The position numbers were made by a program, and so were the translations under genes. 64,000 bases of DNA. Origin: Pseudomonas orientalis. Lineage in GTDB: Bacteria > Pseudomonadota > Gammaproteobacteria > Pseudomonadales > Pseudomonadaceae. The first letter of the stretch is position 1. Each line of letters starts with the position of its first letter. The stretch lies in NCBI RefSeq assembly GCF_001439815.1, contig NZ_JYLM01000004.1:434001-498000 (forward strand), in the 5' to 3' direction. Below the pieces are notes generated by a model, which was given only the letters and a program-made list of their open reading frames with translations, was not told the origin of the DNA and ran no database searches. Positions 54,877 to 64,000 of the stretch are shown here, piece by piece.

Positions 54877-56442
54877 TCAGAGATGCACGACGGCCAGGTC
54901 CAGGCGGCCGTAGTCGTTGTCGTTATGATCGCTGCGCGGTGGAACATGGTGGGTTTTCATCACCTGGTCGCCCTGCAGGGTTTCCAGATGGATATCGAAG
55001 CCCCACAGCCGATGCAGGTGCTTGAGCACTTCCTCGGTGGATTCGCCCAGGGGTTTGCGGTCGTGCTGCTGGTGACGCAAGGTCAGCGAGCGATCACCGC
55101 GCATGTCGATGCTGTAGATCTGCACATTGGGCTCGCGGTTGCCCAGGTTGTACTGCGCCGCCAGGGTCTCGCGGATAGTCCGATAGCCAGGCTCGTCATG
55201 GATGGCCGGCACCACCAGGTCCTCCTTGAGGTCGTCATCCAGGATGCTGAACAACTTGAGATCACGAATCACTTTCGGGGACAGGTACTGCAGGATGAAG
55301 CTCTCGTCCTTGAAACTGCTCATGGCGAACTTGATGGTGGAGAGCCAGTCGCTGCCGGCGATTTCCGGGAACCAGTGACGGTCTTCTTCGGTGGGATGCT
55401 CGCACATGCGGCGGATGTCGCGGTACATCGCAAAGCCCAGCGCGTAGGGATTGATGCCGTTGTAGTAGGGGCTGTCGAACCCGGGCTGGAACACCACGCT
55501 GGTGTGGGAGGTGAGAAACTCCATCATGAAACCGTCAGTGACCAGGCCTTCGTCGTACAGGTCGTTCATCAGTGTGTAATGCCAGAACGTCGCCCAGCCC
55601 TCGTTCATCACCTGAGTCTGGCGCTGTGGATAAAAGTACTGGGCGATCTTGCGCACGATGCGCACGATTTCCCGTTGCCACGGCTCCAGCAACGGGGCAT
55701 GTTTTTCCAGGAAGTACAGGATGTTTTCCTGAGGTTCGGCGGGGAAGCGTGCATTGTCCTTGTCGCTGTTTTTGCCGGCACGCTTTGGAATGGTGCGCCA
55801 CAAATCGTTGATCTGCTTCTGTAGGTGTTCCTCACGCTCCTGCTGGCGCAGACGTTCTTCTTCGGCCGAAATCGGATAGGGGCGTTTGTAGCGGTCGACG
55901 CCGTAGTTCATCAGGGCGTGGCAGGAGTCGAGCAAATCCTCGACCGCGTCGATGCCGTGGCGCTCCTCGCATTGCATGATGTACTGCTTGGCGAATACCA
56001 GGTAATCGATGATCGAACTGGCATCGGTCCAGGTGCGGAACAGGTAGTTGCCCTTGAAAAAGCTGTTATGCCCGTAGCACGCATGGGCCACCACCAGTGC
56101 CTGCATGCAGATGGTGTTTTCTTCCATCAGGTAGGCGATGCACGGGTCGGAGTTGATCACGATCTCGTAGGCCAGGCCCATCTGGCCGCGGGTATAGGAC
56201 TTCTCGGTGCTGAGGAAGTGTTTGCCGTAGGACCAATGGTGATAACCCAGTGGCATGCCGACGGAGGCGTAGGCATCCATCATCTGTTCGGCGGTGATCA
56301 CTTCGATCTGATTGGGGTAGGTGTCCAGCGCGTAACCCGCCGCGATGCGGCTGATTTCCCGGTCATAGGCCTGGATCAGTTCAAAGGTCCACTCGGACCC
56401 GGTGGAGATAGGTTGGCGCTTATGCTCTTTTTTGGCGGTCAT
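54877..56442 (-). CDS. SpoVR-family protein
   Basis: 521 residues ([54 protein letters not shown]). The conserved histidines and glutamates ([18 protein letters not shown]) suggest a metal or nucleotide site; the function is unresolved. Named for B. subtilis SpoVR of the spore cortex, but in proteobacteria it always travels with yeaH and prkA. It overlaps the yeaH stop as ATGA. Operon of stationary-phase or nitrogen-stress genes in enterics. Confidence 0.95.
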   Translation of the reverse strand: MTAKKEHKRQPISTGSEWTFELIQAYDREISRIAAGYALDTYPNQIEVITAEQMMDAYASVGMPLGYHHWSYGKHFLSTEKSYTRGQMGLAYEIVINSDPCIAYLMEENTICMQALVVAHACYGHNSFFKGNYLFRTWTDASSIIDYLVFAKQYIMQCEERHGIDAVEDLLDSCHALMNYGVDRYKRPYPISAEEERLRQQEREEHLQKQINDLWRTIPKRAGKNSDKDNARFPAEPQENILYFLEKHAPLLEPWQREIVRIVRKIAQYFYPQRQTQVMNEGWATFWHYTLMNDLYDEGLVTDGFMMEFLTSHTSVVFQPGFDSPYYNGINPYALGFAMYRDIRRMCEHPTEEDRHWFPEIAGSDWLSTIKFAMSSFKDESFILQYLSPKVIRDLKLFSILDDDLKEDLVVPAIHDEPGYRTIRETLAAQYNLGNREPNVQIYSIDMRGDRSLTLRHQQHDRKPLGESTEEVLKHLHRLWGFDIHLETLQGDQVMKTHHVPPRSDHNDNDYGRLDLAVVHL

Positions 56443-57710
56443 GTCACTAACCTGCGCTGGAAGAGTTCACGGAAGACCGGGTAGATATCGCCGGCCGAGA
56501 CCAGTTGCTGCTGGGCGAACGTGTCGGCGAAGGCTTCGCCGATGCGCTCGTATTCGAACCACAGCGCCTGGTGCTCACGGGGGGTAATTTCGACGTAGGT
56601 GTAGTACTGCACGAAAGGCATGATCTGGTTGATCAGGATATCGCGGCAGATCGGCGAATCATCGTTCCAGTTGTCACCGTCGGAAGCCTGGGCCGCATAG
56701 ATGTTCCACTCATTGGCCGGGTAGCGCTCGGCCATGATTTCCTGCATCAGCTTCAGGGCGCTGGAGACGATGGTGCCGCCGGTTTCCCGCGAGTAGAAGA
56801 ATTCCTCTTCGTCCACTTCCCGGGCGCTGGTGTGATGGCGGATGAATACCACGTCGATCTTGTCGTAGTTCCGTTTCAGGAACAGGTACAGCAGGATAAA
56901 GAAACGCTTGGCGATGTCCTTGGTGGCCTGGGTCATGGAGCCGGACACGTCCATCAGGCAGAACATCACGGCCTTGGAGCTGGGGTTGGGCTGCTTGACC
57001 AGCAGGTTGTATTTCAAGTCGAAGGTATCGAGGAACGGCACGCGATGAATGCGCGCGCTGAGTTTCTCGATTTCGGTCTCTATTTCCTGGATATCGCCGA
57101 AGTTGTCCGGCTCTTCGCGCTTCAAGCGCGCCAACTCTTCCTTGGCCTGCTTGAGTTTTGCCCGGCTGCTGCCTGACAGGGCGATGCGTCGGGCATGGGC
57201 TGAGCGCAGGGTGCGAATGATGTTGATACGCGACGGATTGCCCTCGTTGCTGATACCCGCGCGTACGGTCTTGAAGGTGTCGGTGCCGGTCAGGTTGCGC
57301 TTGACCAGGTTGGGCAGTTCCAGGTCCTCGAACATGAATTCGAGAAATTCCTCCTGGGTAATCTGGAACACGAATTCGTCCATTCCTTCGCCGGCGTTAC
57401 CGGCCTTGCCCGCGCCCTTGCCGCCACCGCCTCCTTGAGGACGTGCAATGTGTTCACCCGTGGTGAATTCCTTGTTGCCGGGATGCACCACCGTCTGCTT
57501 GCCGCCCCGGCCGTGGTGCAGCACGGGTTCGTCGATGTCGCGTCCGGGAATGCTGATTTGTTCGCCATGCTCCATGTCGGTGATGGAACGGCGGCTGACG
57601 GCCTCTTCAACCGCCTTTTTGATGTGGTCACGGTAACGCCGCAGGAAACGCTGGCGGTTTACCGTGCTCTTGTTCTTGCCATTGAGGCGTCGGTCGATCA
57701 CATAGCTCAT
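56439..57710 (-). CDS. YeaH/YhbH-family (DUF444) VWA-like protein
   Basis: 423 residues. Start at [16 protein letters not shown], with GGAGGG upstream. A glycine-rich linker ([17 protein letters not shown], about 100-118) is followed by a von Willebrand A-like domain with a metal site ([20 protein letters not shown], DxSxS) and [14 protein letters not shown]. The partner of PrkA and SpoVR. Function unknown; MoxR/VWA-type chaperoning is an inference. Confidence 0.94.
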   Translation of the reverse strand: MSYVIDRRLNGKNKSTVNRQRFLRRYRDHIKKAVEEAVSRRSITDMEHGEQISIPGRDIDEPVLHHGRGGKQTVVHPGNKEFTTGEHIARPQGGGGGKGAGKAGNAGEGMDEFVFQITQEEFLEFMFEDLELPNLVKRNLTGTDTFKTVRAGISNEGNPSRINIIRTLRSAHARRIALSGSSRAKLKQAKEELARLKREEPDNFGDIQEIETEIEKLSARIHRVPFLDTFDLKYNLLVKQPNPSSKAVMFCLMDVSGSMTQATKDIAKRFFILLYLFLKRNYDKIDVVFIRHHTSAREVDEEEFFYSRETGGTIVSSALKLMQEIMAERYPANEWNIYAAQASDGDNWNDDSPICRDILINQIMPFVQYYTYVEITPREHQALWFEYERIGEAFADTFAQQQLVSAGDIYPVFRELFQRRLVT

Positions 57711-57735
57711 GGGGAGCCCTCCGGGCAGCTTCACG

Positions 57736-57775
57736 TTACAAGCTTCAAGCCGCGAGCTGGAAGCTTAAGGACAAG
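57736..57775. repeat. Degenerate third-family REP-like repeat
   Basis: GTTACAAGCTTCAAGCCGCG followed by AGCTGGAAGCTTAAGG resembles the Pseudomonas GCTTGCAGCTTGCAGC-type repeat, but is diverged and only partial. Confidence 0.35.
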
Positions 57776-57782
57776 CGGTCGA

Positions 57783-57805
57783 CTGCCAGGCTTGATGCCT
57801 GGCAG
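57783..57805. terminator. Hairpin between prkA and yeaH
   Basis: CTGCCAGGC-TTGAT-GCCTGGCAG, a perfect 9-bp stem without a T tract, 19 nt after the prkA stop. It may stabilise prkA mRNA or reduce read-through into yeaH. Confidence 0.5.
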
Positions 57806-57823
57806 TGAGCACCTGTCGCTGCC

Positions 57824-59746
57824 TTACTGCGATTTGCGCACCCGCAGGTACCACTCGGAGAGCAGTCGTACCTGTTTGTCGGTGTAGCCGCGCTCGACCA
57901 TTCGAGTGACGAAGTCGTTGTGTTTTTGCTGATCCTCCTTGCTGGCCTTGGCGTTGAAGCTGATAACCGGCAGCAGATCCTCGGTGTTGGAGAACATTTT
58001 TTTCTCGATCACCACCCGCAGCTTCTCGTAGCTGAGCCAGGTTGGGTTCTTGCCGTTGTTGTTGGCGCGGGCGCGCAGCACGAAGTTGACGATTTCGTTG
58101 CGGAAATCCTTCGGATTGCTGATGCCGGCGGGTTTTTCGATCTTCTCCAGCTCCTCGTTGAGCGCCACGCGGTTGAGGATTTCGCCGGTTTCCGGGTCGC
58201 GGTATTCCTGGTCCTGAATCCAGAAGTCGGCGTACAACACGTAGCGGTCGAAGATGTTTTGGCCGTACTCGCTGTAGGACTCCAGGTAGGCGGTCTGGAT
58301 TTCTTTGCCGATGAATTCGATATAGCGCGGCGCCAGGTATTCCTTGAGGAAGCGCAGGTAGCGCTCGCGGGTTTCGGCCTGGAACTGTTCCTGTTCGATC
58401 TGCTGTTCAAGTACGTAGAGCAGGTGCACCGGGTTGGCGGCGATCTCGTGGGGGTCGAAGTTGAAGACCTTGGAGAGGATCTTGAATGCGAAGCGCGTCG
58501 ACAGGCCGTTCATGCCCTCATCGACGCCCGCCGTGTCACGGTATTCCTGGATGGACTTGGCCTTGGGATCGGTATCCTTGAGGTTTTCGCCATCGTACAC
58601 CCGCATTTTCGAGTAGATGTTCGAGTTCTCCGGCTCCTTGAGGCGCGACAGCACGGTGAACTGGGCAAGCATCTTCAGGGTGTCGGGTGCGCAATGGGCC
58701 TTGGCCAGCGAGCTGTTGAACAGCAACTTGTCGTAGATCTTGATTTCATCGCTGACCCGCAGGCAGTACGGCACCTTGACGATGTAGATACGGTCGATGA
58801 AGGCTTCGTTGTTCTTGTTGTTGCGGAAAGTGTGCCATTCCGATTCGTTGGAGTGCGCCAGCAGGATGCCGGTAAACGGAATCGCGCCCAGGCCTTCGGT
58901 ACTGTTGTAGTTGCCTTCCTGGGTGGCGGTGAGCAGTGGGTGCAGCACCTTGATCGGCGCCTTGAACATCTCCACGAACTCCATCAGGCCCTGGTTGGCC
59001 CGGCACAGCGCGCCCGAGTAGCTGTAGGCGTCGGCGTCGTTCTGCGGGAACTCTTCCAGTTTGCGAATATCGACCTTGCCCACCAGCGCCGATATGTCCT
59101 GGTTATTCTCGTCGCCCGGCTCAGTCTTGGCGACGCCGATCTGGTTGAGGATCGACGGGTAGAGCTTGACCACGCGGAACTGGCTGATATCACCGCCGAA
59201 CTCGGCCAGGCGCTTGGTGGCCCAGGGCGACATGATGGTATTGAGGTAGCGCCGTGGGATGCCGAAGTCTTCTTCGAGGATCGCGCCGTCTTCGGTGGCG
59301 TTGAACAGGCCCAGGGGCGACTCGAACACCGGCGAGCCCTTGATCGCGTAGAAGGGCACTTTTTCGATCAGCTGTTTGAGTTTTTCGGCCAGGGACGACT
59401 TGCCGCCGCCAACGGGGCCGAGCAGGTAGAGGATCTGTTTCTTCTCTTCCAGGCCCTGGGCGGCGTGGCGGAAGTAGGAGACGATCTGGTCGATGCATTC
59501 TTCCATGCCGTGGAAGTCTTCAAAGGCCGGGTAACGCCGGATCACCTTGTTGGAGAATATCCGCGACAGGCGCGAATTGTTCGAGGTGTCTACCAGCTCC
59601 GGCTCGCCAATCGCCAGCAGCAGGCGTTCGGCGGCAGACGCGTAGGTGCTGCGGTCCCGTTTGCACAGCTCGAGATACTCTTGAAGCGTGAGTTCTTCCT
59701 GTTGTGTGGACTCGAAACGTTGTTGGAAGTGGCTAAAGATACTCAT
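57824..59746 (-). CDS. prkA: PrkA-family serine protein kinase
   Basis: 640 residues. Start at MSIFSHFQQRFESTQQEELT, with GAGGTGA 7 nt upstream; a longer frame 26 codons upstream lacks a site. AAA-type N-terminal P-loop (LLGPVGGGKSSLAEKL) and SNESEWHTFRNNKNNEAFID in the middle, with the C-terminal PrkA kinase-like domain (about 430-630). First gene of prkA-yeaH-spoVR; sensor or chaperone of stationary phase. Whether it phosphorylates proteins is disputed in the family. Confidence 0.95.
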   Translation of the reverse strand: MSIFSHFQQRFESTQQEELTLQEYLELCKRDRSTYASAAERLLLAIGEPELVDTSNNSRLSRIFSNKVIRRYPAFEDFHGMEECIDQIVSYFRHAAQGLEEKKQILYLLGPVGGGKSSLAEKLKQLIEKVPFYAIKGSPVFESPLGLFNATEDGAILEEDFGIPRRYLNTIMSPWATKRLAEFGGDISQFRVVKLYPSILNQIGVAKTEPGDENNQDISALVGKVDIRKLEEFPQNDADAYSYSGALCRANQGLMEFVEMFKAPIKVLHPLLTATQEGNYNSTEGLGAIPFTGILLAHSNESEWHTFRNNKNNEAFIDRIYIVKVPYCLRVSDEIKIYDKLLFNSSLAKAHCAPDTLKMLAQFTVLSRLKEPENSNIYSKMRVYDGENLKDTDPKAKSIQEYRDTAGVDEGMNGLSTRFAFKILSKVFNFDPHEIAANPVHLLYVLEQQIEQEQFQAETRERYLRFLKEYLAPRYIEFIGKEIQTAYLESYSEYGQNIFDRYVLYADFWIQDQEYRDPETGEILNRVALNEELEKIEKPAGISNPKDFRNEIVNFVLRARANNNGKNPTWLSYEKLRVVIEKKMFSNTEDLLPVISFNAKASKEDQQKHNDFVTRMVERGYTDKQVRLLSEWYLRVRKSQ

Positions 59747-60031
59747 GACGTCGTCACCTCGCTCGATACGTGGAGCCGACGCCGGATCAATCAGTCGATG
59801 CTGGCAGCCATTGACGTTCGCCAATGGCTGTTTTCCCCCCAGAACACCCTGAAACGTTACCGATGACCCGCGCGCCGGTGTACCGGCTCTCCCCTGATTT
59901 GGATGGCCTGCGCTTAAGGATAGTTCGGAATCGGGGAGGTCAAGGCGCGATACGTAATTAGTTTGGCTGCGCCGTTCGTCAGAAACGGCGCAAGCCCAAG
60001 CGTCACGCGGGGTAGCGGGGTGTGAAAAAAA
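59747..60031. other. Intergenic region prkA / glpE
   Basis: 285 bp containing the prkA promoter region and, at 59965-59996, the inverted repeat GGCT-GCGCCGTT-N7-AACGGCGC-AAGCC, a strong hairpin without a T tract about 35 nt downstream of glpE. No coding frame is credible. Confidence 0.6.
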
Positions 60032-60361
60032 TTATTGCGAATCGCCTGAAGAAATTTCAGCAGGATAGGTCGTACGCCACAGCTCAAAGCCGCCATCCAG
60101 GCTATAAACGTCGGAGAAACCCTGGCTGATCAGATAGGCTGCGGCGCTTTGGCTGGAATTACCGTGGTAGCACGCCACGATCACTGGCGCGTCGAGGTCG
60201 GCGGCGCGGATGAAGTCGGCGATATTGACGTTGTCCAGGTGCTGGGCGCCGGCAATGTGGGCCGCAGCGTAAGTCGACTGGTCACGGATATCGACGACCA
60301 CAGCGCCTTGCTCACGCAGGGCCTGGGCTTGTTCGGGAGGGATACGTTTGAATTCGCTCAT
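60032..60361 (-). CDS. glpE: Thiosulfate sulfurtransferase, rhodanese fold
   Basis: 109 residues, a single rhodanese domain. The active-site loop is CYHGNSS with C64, typical of GlpE. It transfers sulfur from thiosulfate to cyanide or thioredoxin in vitro; physiological role unclear. Last gene of the surA-pdxA-rsmA-apaG-apaH-glpE group, 9 nt after apaH. Confidence 0.95.
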   Translation of the reverse strand: MSEFKRIPPEQAQALREQGAVVVDIRDQSTYAAAHIAGAQHLDNVNIADFIRAADLDAPVIVACYHGNSSQSAAAYLISQGFSDVYSLDGGFELWRTTYPAEISSGDSQ

Positions 60362-60370
60362 GGCGGGCTC

Positions 60371-61222
60371 CTAGGGCTTGGCGGCGGCCGTCTGTGTAGT
60401 GGATGCTGGGGATTCACACGGGCAATTGATGCGCTCGCCGGTGTCGATGTTCATCAGGGTCATGGCGCCGCCCCACACGCAGCCGGTGTCGAGGGCGAAC
60501 ACGCCGGGTTCGTCGCATTTGCCTTCAAGGGCGGCCCAGTGGCCGAAGATGATTTTCGTGTCGCGGGTTTTGCGTTCCTTGTGAGCGAACCAGGGCTTGT
60601 AGCCGGGCAGGGCGGTGTCGGCGCCTTCCTTGCTCTTGAGGTCCAGCTTGCCGTCCGCCGTGCAGAAGCGCATGCGCGTGAAGTAGTTGGTGATCACTCT
60701 CAGGCGGGCGACGCCGGTGAGTTCGTTGTCCCACTTCACCGGCTCGTTGCCGTACATGCCGTCGAGGAAGGCGGTGTACAGGTTGTCATCGGCCAGGGCG
60801 CTTTGGACTTCGGCGGCGCACTTGAGGGCTTTCTTCAAGGTCCATTGCGGTGGGATGCCTGCGTGGACCAAGGCGATGTTGCGGGCCTCGTCGTAATGCA
60901 TGAGCTTTTGCCGGCGCAACCATTCCAGCAGTTCGGCCCGGTCCGGTGCTTCGAGGATTTCGCGCAGGGTGTCGCCTTTTTTCAGGCGCTCGATGTTATG
61001 GCCGGCCGCGAGCAGGTGCAGGTCATGGTTGCCCAGCACACAGACCAGCGAATCGCGCAGGTTATAGAGGTAGCGCAGGGTTTCCAGCGACTGCGGGCCA
61101 CGGTTGACCAGATCGCCGACCAGCCACAGGCGATCGTTCGCGGGATCGAAGGCGACCCGTTCAAGCAGGCACTTGAGGGGCTCCAGGCACCCTTGCAGGT
61201 CACCGACCGCGTACGTCGCCAT
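60371..61222 (-). CDS. apaH: Diadenosine tetraphosphatase
   Basis: 283 residues, metallophosphatase of the PPP family: [18 protein letters not shown] and LGNHDLHLL motifs, later [12 protein letters not shown] and [13 protein letters not shown]. It hydrolyses Ap4A to two ADP and decaps Np4-capped RNA. The ATG overlaps the apaG stop by one base (TGATG). Confidence 0.97.
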   Translation of the reverse strand: MATYAVGDLQGCLEPLKCLLERVAFDPANDRLWLVGDLVNRGPQSLETLRYLYNLRDSLVCVLGNHDLHLLAAGHNIERLKKGDTLREILEAPDRAELLEWLRRQKLMHYDEARNIALVHAGIPPQWTLKKALKCAAEVQSALADDNLYTAFLDGMYGNEPVKWDNELTGVARLRVITNYFTRMRFCTADGKLDLKSKEGADTALPGYKPWFAHKERKTRDTKIIFGHWAALEGKCDEPGVFALDTGCVWGGAMTLMNIDTGERINCPCESPASTTQTAAAKP

Positions 61223-61602
61223 CAGTGCAGGGCTCCGGGCACCGCGAGGCGGAAGGGCTTGATCGTGGCGTCGAACATGTGGCCATCGGTGGCTTTCATC
61301 TGATACGAGCCCTGCATGGTGCCGACCTTGGAGGTCATCACCGTACCGCTGCTGTAGGTGTGGCTGGCGCCGATGTCGATCAAGGGTTGCTGGCCGACAA
61401 CGCCCGCGCCGCGGACTTCTTCAACTTGACCATCGCCGTCGGTGATCATCCAGTGGCGCGACAGCAACTTGGCCGGCACCAGCCCGTTGTTTTTCACCGT
61501 GATGGTGTAGGCAAAGGCAAAGCGGTTGAGTTCAGGTTGCGATTGGTCCGCCAGGAAGCGGGTGACGACGCTGACGTCGATCTGGTAGCGAGGATCGGAC
61601 AT
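61222..61602 (-). CDS. apaG: ApaG (CorD/DUF525 domain) protein
   Basis: 126 residues, one beta-sandwich ApaG domain ([45 protein letters not shown]). The family is associated with Mg/Co homeostasis; exact role unknown. It precedes apaH on the same strand. The 201-nt gap upstream to rsmA contains a REPIN. Confidence 0.95.
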   Translation of the reverse strand: MSDPRYQIDVSVVTRFLADQSQPELNRFAFAYTITVKNNGLVPAKLLSRHWMITDGDGQVEEVRGAGVVGQQPLIDIGASHTYSSGTVMTSKVGTMQGSYQMKATDGHMFDATIKPFRLAVPGALH

Positions 61603-61707
61603 GCAAGAGGCCTTAAAAGCAAAAGCGGAGGACAGCAGATGCGGATCAGTCTAGGCCAAGAGGTGGGCACTAGGCCAGACATGCTGTCTGGTATGACGGG
61701 GTTCAAG

Positions 61708-61797
61708 TGTGGGAGGGGGCTTGCCCCCGATTCGGTGGGTCAACCAACATCAGTGTTTGCTGGGCCGACGTCATCGGGGGCAAGCCCCCTCCCACAT
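61708..61797. repeat. REPIN, family A, between apaG and rsmA
   Basis: TGTGGGAGGGGGCTTGCCCC ... GGGGCAAGCCCCCTCCCACA. It is within the surA-to-glpE gene line and could separate two transcription units. Confidence 0.92.
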
Positions 61798-61803
61798 TTG
61801 TGC

Positions 61804-62622
61804 TTACGCCTGGTCTGCTACTGGCGCAGGCTGGATGGCAAGCTGGTCGGCCAGGCGCACGAAGGCGGCCAGGTCCAGTTGCTCGGGGCGCAGGCTGCCG
61901 TCAACGCCGGCGGCTTCGATTTCGGCATTGCTCAACAGCGCCTTGAGCGTGTTGCGCAGGGTCTTGCGGCGTTGGTTGAACGCTTCGCGCACCACGCGCT
62001 CGAGCAGTTTGTGGTCCTTGGCCGGGTGCGGCAGTACGGCGTGGGGCACCAGGCGCACGATGGCCGAGTCAACCTTCGGCGGCGGGTTGAACGCGCCCGG
62101 GCCGACGTTGAACAGGTGTTCGACGCGGCAATGGTACTGAACCATGATCGACAGACGGCCCCAATCACCGCCACCTGGGCCTGCGGCCAGGCGCTCGACC
62201 ACTTCTTTTTGCAGCATGAAGTGCATGTCGCGGATGATCCCGGCGTTGTTCAGCAGGTGGAAAATCAGCGGGGTGGAGATGTTATACGGCAGGTTGCCGA
62301 CAACGCGCAGGCTGTTGGGCGCGGCGTTGAGGCTGTTGAAGTCGAACTTCAGCGCATCGCCCTGATGCAGGTTGAAGTTGGGCTTGTCGGCAAACTGCTG
62401 GTTGAGGATCGGGATCAGGTCCTTGTCCAGTTCCACCACGTCCAGTTGACCGCCACTGGCCAGCAGGCCCTGGGTCAATGCGCCCTGGCCCGGGCCGATT
62501 TCCAGCAAGCGGTCGTCGGGCTTGGCGTGGATGGAGCGCAGGATGCGGTCGATCACGCCGGCGTCGTGCAGGAAGTTTTGCCCGAAGCGCTTGCGCGCCC
62601 GGTGTTGGTAATGCTCGGTCAT
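61804..62622 (-). CDS. rsmA: 16S rRNA dimethyladenosine transferase (A1518/A1519)
   Basis: 272 residues (KsgA). Motifs: [21 protein letters not shown] motif [19 protein letters not shown] and motif [13 protein letters not shown]; the C-terminal domain ends with LNAF-type residues typical of RsmA. It overlaps pdxA by 4 nt. Confidence 0.97.
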   Translation of the reverse strand: MTEHYQHRARKRFGQNFLHDAGVIDRILRSIHAKPDDRLLEIGPGQGALTQGLLASGGQLDVVELDKDLIPILNQQFADKPNFNLHQGDALKFDFNSLNAAPNSLRVVGNLPYNISTPLIFHLLNNAGIIRDMHFMLQKEVVERLAAGPGGGDWGRLSIMVQYHCRVEHLFNVGPGAFNPPPKVDSAIVRLVPHAVLPHPAKDHKLLERVVREAFNQRRKTLRNTLKALLSNAEIEAAGVDGSLRPEQLDLAAFVRLADQLAIQPAPVADQA

Positions 62623-63608
62623 ATACGGGTCTCGGCCATCTGATAGGCGGTTTCCAGGGCTACGTGCAGGCTGCCGGTATCGATCTTGCCGCTGCCTGCC
62701 AGGTCCAGGGCAGTGCCATGGTCGACGGAGGTGCGGATGATCGGCAGGCCCAGTGTCACGTTGACTGCGGCGCCGAAGCCTTTGTATTTCAGCACGGGCA
62801 GCCCCTGGTCATGGTACATCGCCAGCACTGCGTCGCAGTGCTCCAGATATTTGGGGGTAAACAGAGTGTCTGCCGGCAATGGGCCGCGCAGGTCCATGCC
62901 TTCCTGGCGCAGACGCTCTAATGTCGGTTCAATGATGTCGATTTCTTCATGGCCCAAATGGCCGCCTTCACCGGCGTGGGGGTTGAGCCCACAGACCAGG
63001 ATGCGCGGTTGGGCAATGCCGAATTTGTGTTGCAGGTCGGCGTGCAGGATGCGCGTGACGCGTTCTATGCGCTCGGCGGTGATGGCGTCGGCGATATCGC
63101 GCAGCGGCAGGTGGGTGGTCACCAGCGCAACACGCAGGCCAGGGGTGGCCAGCATCATCACGACTTGTTCGGTATGGGTGAGTTCGGCCAGGAATTCGGT
63201 ATGGCCGGAGAAGGCGATACCGGATTCGTTGATCACGCCTTTATGGACCGGCGCGGTGATCATGCCGGCGAAATCGCCGTCGATGCAGCCTTGGCCGGCG
63301 CGGGTCAGGGTTTCCAGCACAAAGGCTGCATTGGCCTTGTCCAGTTGCCCGGCAACGACCTTGGCGTGCAGGGGGGTGTCCCACACATACAGGCTGCCTG
63401 CCGACGCCGGCAGGTCGGGCCAGTTGCCCGGCGCAACATCCAGCAGGTTGACAGCCACGCCCAGCTGCGCGGCCCGCTCAAGGAGCAGGTCGCGGCTGGT
63501 AATGGCAATCAGGGGGTGTGGCTGGGCGTGCGAGGCGAGCAGCAGGCACAGGTCTGGACCAATGCCGGCCGGCTCGCCGGGTGTTACCGCGAAACGCTGG
63601 GGTTTCAC
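62619..63608 (-). CDS. pdxA: 4-hydroxythreonine-4-phosphate dehydrogenase
   Basis: 329 residues. [17 protein letters not shown] start, NAD and metal site with [44 protein letters not shown] and [17 protein letters not shown]. It works in vitamin B6 synthesis. The start is GTG, overlapping the surA stop as GTGA. Confidence 0.97.
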   Translation of the reverse strand: MKPQRFAVTPGEPAGIGPDLCLLLASHAQPHPLIAITSRDLLLERAAQLGVAVNLLDVAPGNWPDLPASAGSLYVWDTPLHAKVVAGQLDKANAAFVLETLTRAGQGCIDGDFAGMITAPVHKGVINESGIAFSGHTEFLAELTHTEQVVMMLATPGLRVALVTTHLPLRDIADAITAERIERVTRILHADLQHKFGIAQPRILVCGLNPHAGEGGHLGHEEIDIIEPTLERLRQEGMDLRGPLPADTLFTPKYLEHCDAVLAMYHDQGLPVLKYKGFGAAVNVTLGLPIIRTSVDHGTALDLAGSGKIDTGSLHVALETAYQMAETRI

Positions 63609-64000
63609 TGGGCTGCCTGGTCCGTGCCTGTTTGTTCGGCGGCCGGCAGCTTGTTTTCTACGTAGGCTTCGTCACGGATCTGACGCAACCAGGTTTGCAG
63701 CTCTTCGTCGTACTTACGGTTGCGCAGTACGGTCAGGGCTTGTTGCTCACGGGCCTGGTTGGTGTTGTCGGTGGCGCGACGGCCAAGGACTTCCAGCACA
63801 TGCCAACCGTATTGAGTCTTGAACGGCTTGGACAGCACGCCTTGCGGCGTATCGGCCATGACCTGCTGGAACTCGGGCACCAGGGCTTTCGGGTCGATCC
63901 AGTTCAGGTCGCCGCCGTTGAGGGCCGAGCCTGGGTCTTCCGAAAAGCTCTTGGCCAGGGTGGCGAAGTCTTCACCGCTTTCGATGCGGTCATAGATCTT
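63605..64000 (-). CDS. surA: Periplasmic peptidyl-prolyl isomerase SurA, C-terminal part
   Basis: About 131 C-terminal residues are visible; the rest lies beyond the right edge. Parvulin-domain end: [52 protein letters not shown], then a helical tail and TGTDQAAQ. SurA is the outer-membrane-protein chaperone. Its stop overlaps the pdxA start, the classic surA-pdxA arrangement. Confidence 0.95.
   Translation of the reverse strand, partial: KIYDRIESGEDFATLAKSFSEDPGSALNGGDLNWIDPKALVPEFQQVMADTPQGVLSKPFKTQYGWHVLEVLGRRATDNTNQAREQQALTVLRNRKYDEELQTWLRQIRDEAYVENKLPAAEQTGTDQAAQ

Noticed and set aside
59965..59996. Hairpin after glpE as an intrinsic terminator
   Set aside because: Strong stem but no T tract on the glpE strand; left as an unexplained structure.
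3325..61797. Ten inverted repeats taken as CRISPR or IS ends
   Set aside because: They are solitary REPIN pairs with short spacers and no array, no transposase and no cas genes. No RAYT gene is in the window.

Overview
This 64 kb window is bacterial chromosome from a Pseudomonas, almost certainly the P. fluorescens group. Evidence: GC-rich codon use; two families of REP/REPIN repeats typical of fluorescent pseudomonads; a GacA-controlled RsmY-type RNA; an ECF-sigma/anti-sigma/siderophore-receptor module; and a gene order that, as far as I remember, follows P. putida and P. aeruginosa (bioBFHCD, acyl-CoA dehydrogenases, rsmY, pqqFABCDE, davBA, rpoD-dnaG-rpsU, tsaD-plsY-folB-folK-cca, prkA-yeaH-spoVR, glpE-apaHG-rsmA-pdxA-surA). 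I see no rRNA, transposase, phage, CRISPR array or island signature. Most of the window is conserved core genome.

Layout. 1-4.9 kb: iron acquisition by cell-surface signalling (sigma, anti-sigma, TonB-dependent receptor, PepSY reductase-like membrane protein, cut by the left edge). 5.0-8.3 kb: DnaQ-like exonuclease, cNMP/CBS/DUF294 protein, lone receiver protein. 8.5-13.8 kb: malate synthase G, GcvR-like ACT protein, RarD-type permease, SrkA-type kinase. 14-17.5 kb: Tat-exported PhoX-like phosphatase, ModE-like regulator, ComF. 17.6-22.2 kb: biotin cluster bioBFHCD. 22.3-30.2 kb: a small protein and three paralogous acyl-CoA dehydrogenases with a diguanylate cyclase between the first two. 30.2-32.8 kb: rsmY, a LysR regulator and a class III aminotransferase. 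32.9-38.9 kb: a tiny Pmp3 protein, then pqqFABCDE. 38.9-42.1 kb: lysine monooxygenase/amidase pair davBA with an Lrp regulator. 42.2-51 kb: CsbD-like protein, tRNA(CAU), an RmcA-like dual GGDEF/EAL protein, rpoD, dnaG, rpsU. 51-54.8 kb: tsaD, plsY, folB, folK, cca. 54.9-59.7 kb: prkA-yeaH-spoVR. 60-64 kb: glpE, apaH, apaG, rsmA, pdxA and the 3' end of surA.

No wholly new multi-gene system stands out. The most interesting signals are regulatory. (i) A BirA-type operator overlaps the -35 of bioB and lies inside the first codons of divergent comF. (ii) A double PsrA-type palindrome overlaps a sigma-70 promoter before the first acyl-CoA dehydrogenase. (iii) The cca Shine-Dalgarno is buried in the 3' arm of a perfect 12-bp inverted repeat that also looks like the spoVR terminator. 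(iv) Three perfect DnaA boxes cluster within 480 bp around the gcvR-rarD gap. (v) A terminator-like hairpin sits between pqqA and pqqB. (vi) A REPIN supplies the stop codons of both convergent genes flanking it. Start positions were chosen from ribosome-binding sites and family N-termini, so they often differ from the longest open frame. Homology statements come from recognising motifs and gene order by eye, not from database searches.
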